Shown here one piece after another: positions 53,432-62,349 of a DNA stretch of 64,000 nt. Origin of the DNA: an uncultured Candidatus Actinomarina sp. (GTDB lineage: Bacteria > Actinomycetota > Acidimicrobiia > Actinomarinales > Actinomarinaceae); contig CACAND010000002.1 in assembly GCA_902533795.1 (NCBI GenBank), forward strand, positions 110,469-174,468, in the 5' to 3' direction. Within the stretch, counting starts at the first letter, position 1. Every line of letters begins with the position of its first letter. Below the pieces are notes generated by a model. It had not been told where the DNA came from, ran no database searches, and worked only from the letters and a program-made list of their open reading frames with translations. The position numbers were made by a program, and so were the translations under genes.

Positions 53432-54533
53432 GAGGAAATCCTTTCTCATTTACTACACTACTTACTTTTTCATATATTTGAGGACTAAGCCATTCCTTGT
53501 TTATAAATGACGGATATACAGGAAGTCTTGGGATAAGTTCTTGGTTAGTGCTTTCAACACTTTTCTTAAGCTCTTGTAAATTAGGCCAAGTATGTTCAGG
53601 ATTAACCCAATCAATTGTTTTAGGCGAGATACCACCAAAATCATTTATTCCAGATTTAATAAACAAGTCAACATCATTAACTAGATTGGGTGGAATTTGA
53701 AGAGAGATATGGCTTGGCAGAAAAATCCTTGTTGTAGCAATTATTCTTAAAAATAAATCGTTAATTATTTCAGAACTATTTTTCATAGCCGTATTTTGTT
53801 TAGCTCTAAAGTTTTGAAGAATTACTTCCTGAATAGATGTATTTTCTTTACAAGTCTGAATTAGTTTAAAAATATCAAATATTAATTCTTCTTTAGAATC
53901 AGCAACACCCAACAGCAAACCAGTAGTCATAGGGTATTTTTTTTCCATTGCATTATTTAAAGTATCGAGTCTTAATTTTATATTTTTGGTTTTAGCTCCA
54001 TAGTGAGCATGACCTTTTTCGTTAATTCTTGACGAAAATGTCTCTAACATCAAACCACCTGACGGTGAATGTTTTTTGTATTCGATTATTTCATTTTGTG
54101 ACATCAAACCAGGGTTTATATGAGGAAGTAAGTGATATTTATCGTTTATACGTTTTGCATTCTCTACTAAATAAGAAAAAGTGTTTTCGTACCCAAATTT
54201 ATTTAATTGTTCTAATGCAAAAGACCACTTATTTTCGGGTTTGTCACCTAATGTAAATAATGCCTCATAGCATCCTGTTTGTTGGCCAACGTATGCAATT
54301 GCATCTACTTCATCAAATGTTAAATAAGTTCCACCTTCTTTTGGTGATTTAACGAACGTACAATATCCACACGAATCTTGACATAAAGTAGTTAATGGAA
54401 TAAAAACCTTTGGGCTATAGGTTATATCCTTACCAAAATATTCTTGTTTTTTAGTAAAGGCAGTATTTAATAATTCATTTGTGGAGATCTCTCCAAAAAT
54501 ATAATTTTCAATTTTTTTATGTAAAGTAGACAT
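53409..54533 (-). CDS. cofG: 7,8-didemethyl-8-hydroxy-5-deazariboflavin synthase CofG
   Basis: 374 residues from ATG 54533; an upstream TTG at 54575 in frame is less likely. Radical SAM ligands Cys51, Cys55 and Cys58 lie in LCQDSCGYCTF. Later stretches LPHINPGLMS, GLMLETFS and INDFGGISPKTIDWVNPEHTWP are diagnostic for CofG. It completes the Fo chromophore of F420. Actinobacteria often fuse CofG and CofH as FbiC; here they are separate overlapping genes. A TATTAT (54555-54550) 16 bases upstream suggests a short leader. Confidence 0.94.
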   Translation of the reverse strand: MSTLHKKIENYIFGEISTNELLNTAFTKKQEYFGKDITYSPKVFIPLTTLCQDSCGYCTFVKSPKEGGTYLTFDEVDAIAYVGQQTGCYEALFTLGDKPENKWSFALEQLNKFGYENTFSYLVENAKRINDKYHLLPHINPGLMSQNEIIEYKKHSPSGGLMLETFSSRINEKGHAHYGAKTKNIKLRLDTLNNAMEKKYPMTTGLLLGVADSKEELIFDIFKLIQTCKENTSIQEVILQNFRAKQNTAMKNSSEIINDLFLRIIATTRIFLPSHISLQIPPNLVNDVDLFIKSGINDFGGISPKTIDWVNPEHTWPNLQELKKSVESTNQELIPRLPVYPSFINKEWLSPQIYEKVSSVVNEKGFPREHEFTK

Positions 54534-54610
54534 AATTTTTAACAATTCGATAATATTATGATTTGATTGTACCAAGAATTTAATAAAAATACATAAGTGG
54601 AAAGTGACAT

Positions 54611-55621
54611 ATGATTAACGTTTCGTTAGTTGGTTTTGGAAGAATTGGAAGAGATTTATTCAGACAGTCTTTAGATAACGAAGAAATAAATATAGTATCC
54701 GTTTCTGATACTGCTGATAAAGAAAATCTTATTTATCTTCTTAAATATGATTCAATTTATGGACAACTAGATCATGAAATAAAAGTTATGGACGATGGCA
54801 TTCTTGTTAACGATAAGAAAACAGTATTTAATAATTGGAAAAATGCAGAAGAATCAGATTGGAACTCACTTAATACTGACATAGTTATTTTGGCAACTGG
54901 AAAACCCCAGAATTTAATAGAATCAGAAATGCATATATCTAAAGGTGCGAAAAAAGTATTTATTGCCTCTACTCCAGAAAATTTAGAAGAAATACCAATA
55001 TTTATATCTGGTTGCAATGATGAAGAAATAGATTTGGACTCAAACGTAATTTCCTTTGGATCAAATACTGCTAATGCTGTAGCACCTATATTAAAAGTGA
55101 TTAACAATGAATACGGGGTTGAAGAAGTATTTATAACTACTGTACATGGTTATTCAAACTCAAATAGATTAGCAGACGTTGCAGGTGAAGGATTTCGGAA
55201 GAATAGAGCTGCAGGTGAAAATATTATTCCATCAATTACTAATTCATCTAAGGTCATTGAAACTGTATTACCAGAATTAACTGAAAAGATTGCTTCCTTT
55301 TCAATGACAGTTCCTGTACCTGATGGAAGTACTATTGATCTGACATTGAATTTGAAAAATAACACATCAAAAGAAGAAATAAATAGTTTCTTTGATAAAA
55401 AAACTACCAAAGATGATTTATATAAAATTATTGGTATAACGTATGATCCAATAGTGTCCTCTGATGTTGTAGGAAACTCACTCTCAGGAATTGTTGATGG
55501 GCTATCTACAATGTGTATTGATGACAATAAATTAAAACTCATTATTTGGTTTGATAATGGTTGGGGTTATGCTTCAAGAATAATTGAGGCTGTAACGATG
55601 TTAGGTAGTCGATTTGAATAA
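54611..55621 (+). CDS. GAPDH-like protein lacking the catalytic cysteine
   Basis: 336 residues with full-length GAPDH architecture: NAD-binding GFGRIGR at 9-15 and the catalytic-domain His179 in TVHGYSN. The canonical S-x-x-SCTTNC reads SFGSNTANA, so the nucleophilic Cys is Asn152 and the second Cys is Ala156. It therefore cannot form the thioester of glycolytic GAPDH. It overlaps the true gap gene by 8 bases and has the same residue numbering, so a tandem duplication is likely. It may regulate or partner true GAPDH, act on another substrate, or be non-enzymatic. Confidence 0.88.
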   Translation: MINVSLVGFGRIGRDLFRQSLDNEEINIVSVSDTADKENLIYLLKYDSIYGQLDHEIKVMDDGILVNDKKTVFNNWKNAEESDWNSLNTDIVILATGKPQNLIESEMHISKGAKKVFIASTPENLEEIPIFISGCNDEEIDLDSNVISFGSNTANAVAPILKVINNEYGVEEVFITTVHGYSNSNRLADVAGEGFRKNRAAGENIIPSITNSSKVIETVLPELTEKIASFSMTVPVPDGSTIDLTLNLKNNTSKEEINSFFDKKTTKDDLYKIIGITYDPIVSSDVVGNSLSGIVDGLSTMCIDDNKLKLIIWFDNGWGYASRIIEAVTMLGSRFE

Positions 55622-56618
55622 CGTAGGAATAAATGGATTCGGAAGAATCGGAAGGTCAATTTTAAGAATAATTGTCGAATCAAATTCAGATTTGAATGTA
55701 ATAGCAATAAACGACCTTGGAGATCGAGAGAATCTCGTATATTTATTCAAACATGATTCAATAATGGGTGTTCTTGATTTACATGTTGAACTAAAAGGTG
55801 ATGATTTAATAGTTGGAGACAGATCCATAAAATTAATCTCACACGATGATCCAGCGAACATTCCTTGGAGTGATTTAGGTATTGATTTAGTTGTTGAATC
55901 AACTGGTTTTTTCCGTGATAAATCGTCTTTAGAAAAGCACATAAGTTCAGGAGCGAAAAAAGTAGTCCTTACTGTGCCTCCTAAAGATGAAATTGATGCA
56001 ACAGTAGTTCTTGGTGTGAATGATGATTCTCTTACTGAGAACGATAATCTTATCTCTAACGCATCATGTACTACTAATTGCCTAGCTCCCATTGCGAAAG
56101 TACTTAACGATAACTTTAAAATTAAGTCTGGACTCATGACTACTGTTCATGCTTATACCAACGACCAGGCACTTGCTGAAACAACCCATAGTGATTTTAG
56201 AAGAGGACGAAGTGCTACTCAAAATATTATTCCCACATCAACTGGTGCGGCAAAAGCAGTCGGAATGGTTCTACCTGAACTTAATGGAAAACTTGATGGA
56301 ATGGCTATGAGAGTACCTGTACCCAACGGAAGCGTAGTAGATCTAGTTGTAGAAGTTGAGGAGAATGTTACCGTTAACGATGTAAATAGTGCTGTTAAAA
56401 AAGCAGCTGAAAATGAACTTAAGGGAATTCTTGAGTATTCTGAAGTACCTTTGGTCTCAACAGACATATTACAAAATTCACATTCAAGCATTTACGATGC
56501 TTCTTCGACACAAATAGTTAACAAGAATCATATCAAAGTTGTTTGTTGGTATGACAATGAATGGGGATATTCAAACAGGGTTGTTGATCTACTAGAAAAA
56601 TTGTCTACTCGTGAATAA
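55614..56618 (+). CDS. gap: Glyceraldehyde-3-phosphate dehydrogenase
   Basis: 334 residues. GFGRIGRS at 9-16, catalytic Cys152 in NASCTTNCLAP, His179 in TVHAYTNDQ and NIIPTSTGAAKAVG are all intact. It runs the oxidative step of glycolysis or its reverse. The start is a TTG at 55614 overlapping the paralogue. No pgk or tpiA follows, unlike the usual gap-pgk-tpiA operon; a RidA gene overlaps its end by 8 bases. Confidence 0.96.
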   Translation: MNNVGINGFGRIGRSILRIIVESNSDLNVIAINDLGDRENLVYLFKHDSIMGVLDLHVELKGDDLIVGDRSIKLISHDDPANIPWSDLGIDLVVESTGFFRDKSSLEKHISSGAKKVVLTVPPKDEIDATVVLGVNDDSLTENDNLISNASCTTNCLAPIAKVLNDNFKIKSGLMTTVHAYTNDQALAETTHSDFRRGRSATQNIIPTSTGAAKAVGMVLPELNGKLDGMAMRVPVPNGSVVDLVVEVEENVTVNDVNSAVKKAAENELKGILEYSEVPLVSTDILQNSHSSIYDASSTQIVNKNHIKVVCWYDNEWGYSNRVVDLLEKLSTRE

Positions 56619-57030
56619 AGAATTGCCGAAAGCACCTCAAGCAGCTGGAAATTATGTAACTATTAAGAAAATTGGAGATTTTATATATACTTCTGGGCAT
56701 GTTCCTATTTCTGATGATGTAAAATTCATTGGAAAAATTCCAAATGATATTTCAATAGATGATGGCTATAAAGCTGCTTCATTATGTGCAGAACTCACAA
56801 TTGCATCACTTTTAACAGTTTCTGAAATTGAAAAATTAATTCCAGTAAATGTAATTGGGTTTGTAAATTCTGAATCAAGCTTTGAGAACCAACCAATGAT
56901 CCTGAATGGATTTACAGATAAACTAGATGAATATTTTACAGATAAACCAACCCGATCAGCAGTTGGTGTTTCTAGTTTGCCATTAAATGTATGTGTTGAA
57001 GTCCAATCTGTGTTTTATATAAATGAATAA
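56611..57030 (+). CDS. RidA family protein
   Basis: 139 residues of the YjgF/RidA fold. NYVTIKKIGDFIYTSGHVP opens the domain and PTRSAVGVSSLPLNVCVEVQ contains the conserved Arg. RidA deaminates reactive enamines, but this longer subgroup is less well characterised. Start GTG at 56611 overlaps gap by 8 bases; its end overlaps the next gene by 8. Confidence 0.85.
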   Translation: MNKELPKAPQAAGNYVTIKKIGDFIYTSGHVPISDDVKFIGKIPNDISIDDGYKAASLCAELTIASLLTVSEIEKLIPVNVIGFVNSESSFENQPMILNGFTDKLDEYFTDKPTRSAVGVSSLPLNVCVEVQSVFYINE

Positions 57031-57727
57031 TTTTATTGTTGGTATAAGTACTGGAAATAAAAACGTTGAAATGTCTGCTGGAGAAATAGAATGTTCAGTA
57101 TTAAATTCTGAGTTCATAAATCAATGTAATGAAAATGGAGCACAAGTTATTATCCTCCCACAGCAACAAATAACATCTATAAATTTAAAGGGCATTGATG
57201 GATTAATAGTTACTGGAGGAGGAGATATTAATCCTGAAATGTATAATCAAATCCCGGATGAAACTATCGAAAGAGTTGATAATTTAAGAGACTCTAGTGA
57301 AATAAATATATTTAAAGCTGCAGAGGAAATGAAAATTAAAACACTGGCTATATGCAGAGGTCATCAATTATTGAATATATATAAAGGAGGAACCTTGTAT
57401 CAAGATTTAGAAAAAGCTGGGTATCAAAAAATAGACCATCAAAAACCATATGAAAATGCAAGAAAGCACATACATGAAATCAAAATTGAAGAAGATTCAA
57501 AATTAAATGCAATTATTGAAAATGAAATTATTGAAGTCAATAGTATCCATCATCAAGGTATCGATAAATTAGGAAAAGATTTAAAGATTACAGCAAAATC
57601 ACCTGATGGTGTTATTGAAGGAATTGAGACAACAAATGAATGGAATGCAATTGGAATTCAGTGGCATCCAGAGTATTTAGATGATGAACCTACAAATAAA
57701 ATTTACAATTGGTTAATCAATAGTTAA
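57023..57727 (+). CDS. Class I glutamine amidotransferase-like (peptidase C26 / PuuD type)
   Basis: 234 residues. The nucleophile Cys is in LAICRGHQLLN, the oxyanion region in VTGGGDINPEMY and the His/Glu pair in GIQWHPEYL. Family members hydrolyse gamma-glutamyl bonds, for example gamma-glutamyl-GABA. It overlaps the RidA gene by 8 bases and rimM, on the other strand, by 15. Confidence 0.87.
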   Translation: MNNFIVGISTGNKNVEMSAGEIECSVLNSEFINQCNENGAQVIILPQQQITSINLKGIDGLIVTGGGDINPEMYNQIPDETIERVDNLRDSSEINIFKAAEEMKIKTLAICRGHQLLNIYKGGTLYQDLEKAGYQKIDHQKPYENARKHIHEIKIEEDSKLNAIIENEIIEVNSIHHQGIDKLGKDLKITAKSPDGVIEGIETTNEWNAIGIQWHPEYLDDEPTNKIYNWLINS

Positions 57728-58180
57728 ATAGAGTTCGTTCTCAACATACTTAAAATTGTCATCATCATAAGAAACAACAATATCTTCTTTATCATTTGAT
57801 ATTGTGCACATAATTAAATTAGATGAATAAAAATAATTAACCAACTTTACATTACTCGAAAATTCATAGCCAATAAAAAACTTTGGCCAAGGTAAATTAG
57901 ATTTGTTTGTTAAGTATTTATATTCAGAAGAGATAAATACTTCATTATTTCTAAGACTTTCAGATTCATCTACTGAATCTATATTTTCAAATTTAATTAA
58001 ATTTCTATCCTTCAAATGCTTTTTAAAATTATCAATCTTGTATTCTTTTTGACCAACCAAAATATTTACATTAGATAGATCTAAATCCCTAAAATATTTA
58101 TCAATATTTATGTATTGGAAACCAAGAAGTCCATGTGGTTTTCCAAGTTTTCCTAAGTAGTATAAATTATCTTTAGTCAA
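57713..58180 (-). CDS. rimM: 16S rRNA processing protein RimM
   Basis: 155 residues. The opening GKLGKPHGLLGFQYI and the linker LPWPKFFIGYE leading into a PRC barrel identify RimM. It assists 30S head maturation. It overlaps khpA by 8 bases. In most bacteria trmD and rplS follow, but here those genes are about 6 kb away behind cofH. Confidence 0.87.
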   Translation of the reverse strand: MTKDNLYYLGKLGKPHGLLGFQYINIDKYFRDLDLSNVNILVGQKEYKIDNFKKHLKDRNLIKFENIDSVDESESLRNNEVFISSEYKYLTNKSNLPWPKFFIGYEFSSNVKLVNYFYSSNLIMCTISNDKEDIVVSYDDDNFKYVENELYLTID

Positions 58181-58427
58181 TAAATTCTACTGAAGATTGA
58201 AGACCTTCTTCATCTGCTGCAGCCTGAGCTACAGTTCTAATTGCGCGTGCTACTCTTCCTCGTTTTCCTATTACTCTACCCATATCATTCGGGGAAGTTC
58301 TAACTTCAATTGCAACATTTTCATCATCTGATGAGGATATGTCTACTTTTACTGACTTTTGATCCTCCACGATTTGAGAAATTATATATTCAACAACATT
58401 TCTCACAATCTTTCCACTTTCACTCAT
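58173..58427 (-). CDS. khpA: KH-domain RNA-binding protein KhpA
   Basis: 84 residues, a single KH domain with the GxxG loop in GRVIGKRGRVARAIR. KhpA binds RNA, usually with KhpB, and lies between rpsP and rimM as in many Gram-positive bacteria. The ATG overlaps the rpsP stop by four bases. Confidence 0.93.
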   Translation of the reverse strand: MSESGKIVRNVVEYIISQIVEDQKSVKVDISSSDDENVAIEVRTSPNDMGRVIGKRGRVARAIRTVAQAAADEEGLQSSVEFID

Positions 58428-58834
58428 TCTTCTTCACCTTTGTTTTCACTTTCATCAACATTTTCAGAAATTTGTTCAGAGTCTGCAACATTTTCTTCAT
58501 TTTTCTTATTATTTGCTTTCGAGCTACCTTTTACTTTTGGTTCCGGTGGGGTTGGTATCGAAACTACTTCACCTTTAGATGATCTCCATTGAGCCCATGC
58601 TCCAGATATTTCAAGTATTTTTTGAGCTCTTTCAGAGGGTTGTGCACCTTTATCAAGCCAAGAAACAGCTTTTTCAACGTCTATATCAACTTTTGATGGA
58701 TTTTCATGGGGATCATAGAATCCTAAATCTTCAATAAATTTACCATCTCTTGGCGAACGAGAATCAGCTACAATAACTCTAAAAGTTCTATTCTTTTTTT
58801 TGCCTCTTTGGGCTAGCCTAATTTTTACTGGCAT
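58424..58834 (-). CDS. rpsP: 30S ribosomal protein S16 with acidic C-terminal tail
   Basis: 136 residues. The first ~85 are S16 (VKIRLAQRGKKKNRTFRVIV, GFYDPHENP, WLDKGAQPSERAQKIL). The last ~45 are an acidic, Asn/Glu-rich tail, common in actinobacterial S16. AGGA lies five to six bases before the ATG. It leads rpsP-khpA-rimM and is divergent from upp across 123 bases. Confidence 0.95.
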   Translation of the reverse strand: MPVKIRLAQRGKKKNRTFRVIVADSRSPRDGKFIEDLGFYDPHENPSKVDIDVEKAVSWLDKGAQPSERAQKILEISGAWAQWRSSKGEVVSIPTPPEPKVKGSSKANNKKNEENVADSEQISENVDESENKGEEE

Positions 58835-58945
58835 TAAATTCCTAATCTATTTGCAGTTAATCATAATAGTTAACTTATAACTTAATGACTTAAAAATTAT
58901 ATTTACTATCAATAATTAGTCCTAGTAAAGATTAATTATTTAATG

Positions 58946-58957
58946 TACTCTAAAATT
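58946..58957 (+). promoter_or_regulatory. Leaderless promoter -10 element of upp
   Basis: TACTCT at 58946-58951, six bases, then ATG at 58958. It supports this start over the ATG at 58943. Confidence 0.45.
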
Positions 58958-59578
58958 ATGGAATTAATTGAAATATCTCATCCATTAAAAGATCATTATC
59001 TAACAAATTTAAGAGACAAGAATACAGATTTTGATACGTTTAGAACATCTGCTTCGAAATTATCTTATTTTTTAGTTGTTGAAGCAACCAAGCACCTAAC
59101 TACATCCCAAATAGAAATTAATACTCCTCTTACTAAAACAACAGGTGTACAAATTGAAAATAACTCGGTTGCAATTTCTGTACTTAGAGCTGGGCTTGGA
59201 TTAATGGATGGAGTTCAACAGCTCATACCAAATATATCTTTTGGATATATCGGTGTTCAAAGGAATGAAGAGACTGCTGAACCAGAAAATTACTATGAAA
59301 AATTACCTGATCTTGTAAATAAAAATGTATTTATTTTAGAACCAATGTTAGCAACTGGAGGATCCCTTTCCTTTGCCATTGAAACTGTAAAAAAATATAA
59401 TCCTAAAAACATACATGCATTAACAGTTATATCTGCTCCAGAGGGAATAGAAAAGATTAAAGAGAATCATCCAGATATAACTTTAATTACTGCATCTATT
59501 GATGAAAAATTGGATGAAAATTGGTACATTGTCCCTGGCCTTGGGGATATGGGCGATAGGCTTTTTGGAACTACTTAA
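58958..59578 (+). CDS. upp: Uracil phosphoribosyltransferase
   Basis: 206 residues from ATG 58958, matching the usual family start; an ATG five codons upstream would include the -10 hexamer. HPLKDHYLTNLRDKNTD, ISVLRAGLGLMDGV and the PRPP-binding FILEPMLATGGSLSFAI are diagnostic. It salvages uracil to UMP. It leads the nucleoside-salvage series upp-deoB-punA. Confidence 0.95.
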   Translation: MELIEISHPLKDHYLTNLRDKNTDFDTFRTSASKLSYFLVVEATKHLTTSQIEINTPLTKTTGVQIENNSVAISVLRAGLGLMDGVQQLIPNISFGYIGVQRNEETAEPENYYEKLPDLVNKNVFILEPMLATGGSLSFAIETVKKYNPKNIHALTVISAPEGIEKIKENHPDITLITASIDEKLDENWYIVPGLGDMGDRLFGTT

Positions 59579-59583
59579 CAAAA

Positions 59584-60738
59584 ATGCCAAAATGTATATT
59601 AATTGTTATTGACTCATTAGGTGTTGGAGAAGCACCAGACGCTGAACTTTATGGAGATAAAGGTTCCAATACATTTGGCAATGTTTCCAAAGCAAATGGA
59701 GGATTAGAACTCCCAACATTTGAAAAACTTGGTTTTGGAGCTATTACAGAAATTGAAGGTTTAAATAATCAAAATAGTTTTTCAATTGTTGGAAAACTTG
59801 CAGAGGCATCAAAAGGTAATGATTCTACTACTGGACATTGGGAAATAGCAGGACTGGTAACTAAGAAAGACTTTGCCGTATTTCCGGATGGTTTCCCAGT
59901 TGAATTAGTTGATAATATTTCAAAGGATATAGGGTATGGCTTTATTGGTAATTTTCATGCTTCGGGAACTGAAATAATCAATGACCTTGGAGAAGAACAT
60001 TTAGAAACTAAGAAGTTAATACTTTATACCTCCGGAGATTCTGTATTTCAAATTGCCGCACATGAAGATATATTATCAACTGATGAGTTGTATAAAATCT
60101 GTAAAATCTCAAGAATACATTGTAATGATTACAACATAGGGAGAGTTATAGCACGACCATTCATTGGAGCAATTGGAAATTTTAAAAGAACCTATGATAG
60201 AAAAGATTTTGGTATTAGTCCCCCTGGCGACACATTGTTAAGTCAATTATTTCAAAATGATATATCAACTCTTGGGATTGGTAAAATTTCAGATTTGTTT
60301 GGTGAAGAATTTCTAAATAAATCAATTCATACGGAAGGTGATGAAAATGGAATGCAAATCCTTTTAGATAACTATAAATCAGCAGATTATGATTTTTATT
60401 TTATTAATTTAGTTGATCTAGACATGCTTTATGGACATAGGGAAGATGCACAAGGTTATTACGAAGGATTAAAGATTATTGACAAACATCTTTCAATACT
60501 TATGGATAATTTAAATGATGACGATGTATTAATAATTACAGGTGATCACGGAACTGATCCTACAGATGGTAAAACTGATCACTCAAGAGAATATGTACCT
60601 TTCGTAATCTATAAAAACAACCTAATTCCAAAAAATATTGGTTCCGGAAACACTTTTGCAAATATTGCTTCTACTATTTCTGAATTTTATGGTTTAGAAA
60701 ATATATTTCCAGGAAAAAGTTTCATTCAGGATATATGA
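59584..60738 (+). CDS. deoB: Phosphopentomutase
   Basis: 384 residues of the alkaline-phosphatase fold. VIDSLGVGEAPDAELYGDKGSNTFGN holds metal ligands and the region of the phosphorylated Thr (STTGHWE), and TGDHGTDPT the later ones. It interconverts ribose-1-P and ribose-5-P. It lies 5 bases after upp and 16 before punA. Confidence 0.95.
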   Translation: MPKCILIVIDSLGVGEAPDAELYGDKGSNTFGNVSKANGGLELPTFEKLGFGAITEIEGLNNQNSFSIVGKLAEASKGNDSTTGHWEIAGLVTKKDFAVFPDGFPVELVDNISKDIGYGFIGNFHASGTEIINDLGEEHLETKKLILYTSGDSVFQIAAHEDILSTDELYKICKISRIHCNDYNIGRVIARPFIGAIGNFKRTYDRKDFGISPPGDTLLSQLFQNDISTLGIGKISDLFGEEFLNKSIHTEGDENGMQILLDNYKSADYDFYFINLVDLDMLYGHREDAQGYYEGLKIIDKHLSILMDNLNDDDVLIITGDHGTDPTDGKTDHSREYVPFVIYKNNLIPKNIGSGNTFANIASTISEFYGLENIFPGKSFIQDI

Positions 60739-60754
60739 TGATAAAAGAGACAAA

Positions 60755-61576
60755 ATGATTAATAAAATTAAAGAATCAAGTCAGTTTATTAAAAATGAGT
60801 TCCCTTCAGAAATTCATTCAGCCATTATTTTAGGTTCAGGAATGGGAGGGTTTGAGAAAACATTTACACCATTAAAGTCATTTAATTATTCTGAAATACC
60901 TAATTTTATTAAACCTTCAGTTGAAGGTCACAGTGGAACCATGACCTTTGTAGAAATTAAAGAAAAAATTACCGTGATTTTGTCTGGTCGAGCACATTAT
61001 TATGAAGGATACAATATTCAGGATATCGTACTGCCTACAAGAGTCTTATCAGATTTAAATATTAAGAATTTAATAATTACGAATGCTGCTGGTGGTGTAA
61101 ATTCAAATTATTCACCTGGTGATATAGTTGCACTTAAAGATCATATAAATTTAACTGGAAACAATCCTTTAATAGGAAAAAATATAGATGAATTTGGACC
61201 AAGGTTTCCAGATATGTCAGAAGTTTATAATCATAAATTTAGAAAAATTGCCGAGACTGTTTCAAATGATTTTTTTGACTATAAAGAAGGAGTCTACGCA
61301 TGGTTTACAGGACCAACTTATGAAACTCCAGCTGAAGTAAATTTTGCAAAAACAATTGGAGCTGACTTAGTAGGAATGTCAACCGTTCCTGAAGCAATTG
61401 TAGCAAGACATGCCGGTATAGATGTAACAGCATTTTCACTAGTAACAAATTTAGCAGCTGGAATTTCCGATTCTCCCCTTTCTCACGATGAAGTTATTGA
61501 AATTGCAGACAAAACATCACAAACATTTCAAAGTTTTATGAAACGTTTTTTAGAGGAAATTAATTTAGCTATTTAA
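60755..61576 (+). CDS. punA: Purine nucleoside phosphorylase, trimeric type
   Basis: 273 residues. GSGMGGF, SGRAHYYEGY, TNAAGGVNSNY, TGPTYETPAEV and ADLVGMSTVPE are the class I PNP motifs. It cleaves purine nucleosides to base and ribose-1-phosphate, which DeoB then handles. ETF genes follow with their own promoter. Confidence 0.94.
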   Translation: MINKIKESSQFIKNEFPSEIHSAIILGSGMGGFEKTFTPLKSFNYSEIPNFIKPSVEGHSGTMTFVEIKEKITVILSGRAHYYEGYNIQDIVLPTRVLSDLNIKNLIITNAAGGVNSNYSPGDIVALKDHINLTGNNPLIGKNIDEFGPRFPDMSEVYNHKFRKIAETVSNDFFDYKEGVYAWFTGPTYETPAEVNFAKTIGADLVGMSTVPEAIVARHAGIDVTAFSLVTNLAAGISDSPLSHDEVIEIADKTSQTFQSFMKRFLEEINLAI

Positions 61577-61587
61577 ATATCTGATAT

Positions 61588-61599
61588 TAAAATGAAAAT
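61588..61599 (+). promoter_or_regulatory. Leaderless promoter -10 element of etfB
   Basis: TAAAAT at 61588-61593, six bases, then ATG at 61600. Confidence 0.5.
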
Positions 61600-62349
61600 A
61601 TGAAAATAGCTGTTTGTGCAAAACAAATTCCTGATCCAGCACTAGAGATTACTTACAATGGCGGGAATATTAATAGACCGGATGAGCAAGTTTTAGATGA
61701 TACAGATCGTTATGGAATTGAAGTTGCATTACAGCTAAAAGAAAAATTTGATGCAGAAGTTACAGTTATTTCAATGGGTTCATTGGGAACTGAAAAAGGT
61801 ATTCAACAAGCTCTACAAATGGGTCCTGATGGAGCTCTTGTTTTAGAGGATGATTCGTTAACAGGATCAAATTCTCTAATGACAGCAAATGTTTTAAGCG
61901 AATTATCCAAAAAAGTTGAAGCGGATATAACAATATTTGGTACCGAGTCTACAGATGGATATTCAGGAGTAATTCCTCAACAGGTTTCTAGAATGTTAGG
62001 TGTTCCATGTATATCATATATAAAAGCTGTTGATATTGACGAATCTGTAACCTTAACAAGACAAACCTCTACAGGTTCAGAAAAAGTAGTCATGCCAGCC
62101 AATTGTGTATTGTCCGTTACTGCAGGAGGTGTTGAGCCCAGATATCCAAATTTCAAAGACATAATGGCTGCAAAGTCGAAACCCATAGAAAGAATATCAA
62201 TTGCTGACATTAATTACGATGCCCAACAAAACCTTGAATTTGTTGATATAAAAGATGTGTCAACTACCAAGCAAGGCGAAAAAATAATCGATGAAGGTGA
62301 AGGATTTCAAATTATTATTGACAAATTAAAGGAGTTAAAAGCCATATGA
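61600..62349 (+). CDS. etfB: Electron transfer flavoprotein beta subunit
   Basis: 249 residues. MKIAVCAKQIPDPA, VISMGSLGTEKGIQQALQMG and FGTESTDGYSGVIPQ are beta-ETF signatures, and TSTGSEKVVMPANCVLSV is the AMP-binding region. With EtfA it collects electrons from acyl-CoA dehydrogenases. The next ATG overlaps its stop by four bases. Confidence 0.95.
   Translation: MKIAVCAKQIPDPALEITYNGGNINRPDEQVLDDTDRYGIEVALQLKEKFDAEVTVISMGSLGTEKGIQQALQMGPDGALVLEDDSLTGSNSLMTANVLSELSKKVEADITIFGTESTDGYSGVIPQQVSRMLGVPCISYIKAVDIDESVTLTRQTSTGSEKVVMPANCVLSVTAGGVEPRYPNFKDIMAAKSKPIERISIADINYDAQQNLEFVDIKDVSTTKQGEKIIDEGEGFQIIIDKLKELKAI

Noticed and set aside
58310..58592. Two plus-strand frames opposite rpsP and khpA
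   Set aside because: Phe/His-rich translations typical of antisense to acidic and basic coding stretches; rpsP and khpA are certain.
58835..58942. tRNA or small RNA in the rpsP-upp gap
   Set aside because: No cloverleaf or T-loop-like sequence seen; the gap is AT-rich promoter DNA.
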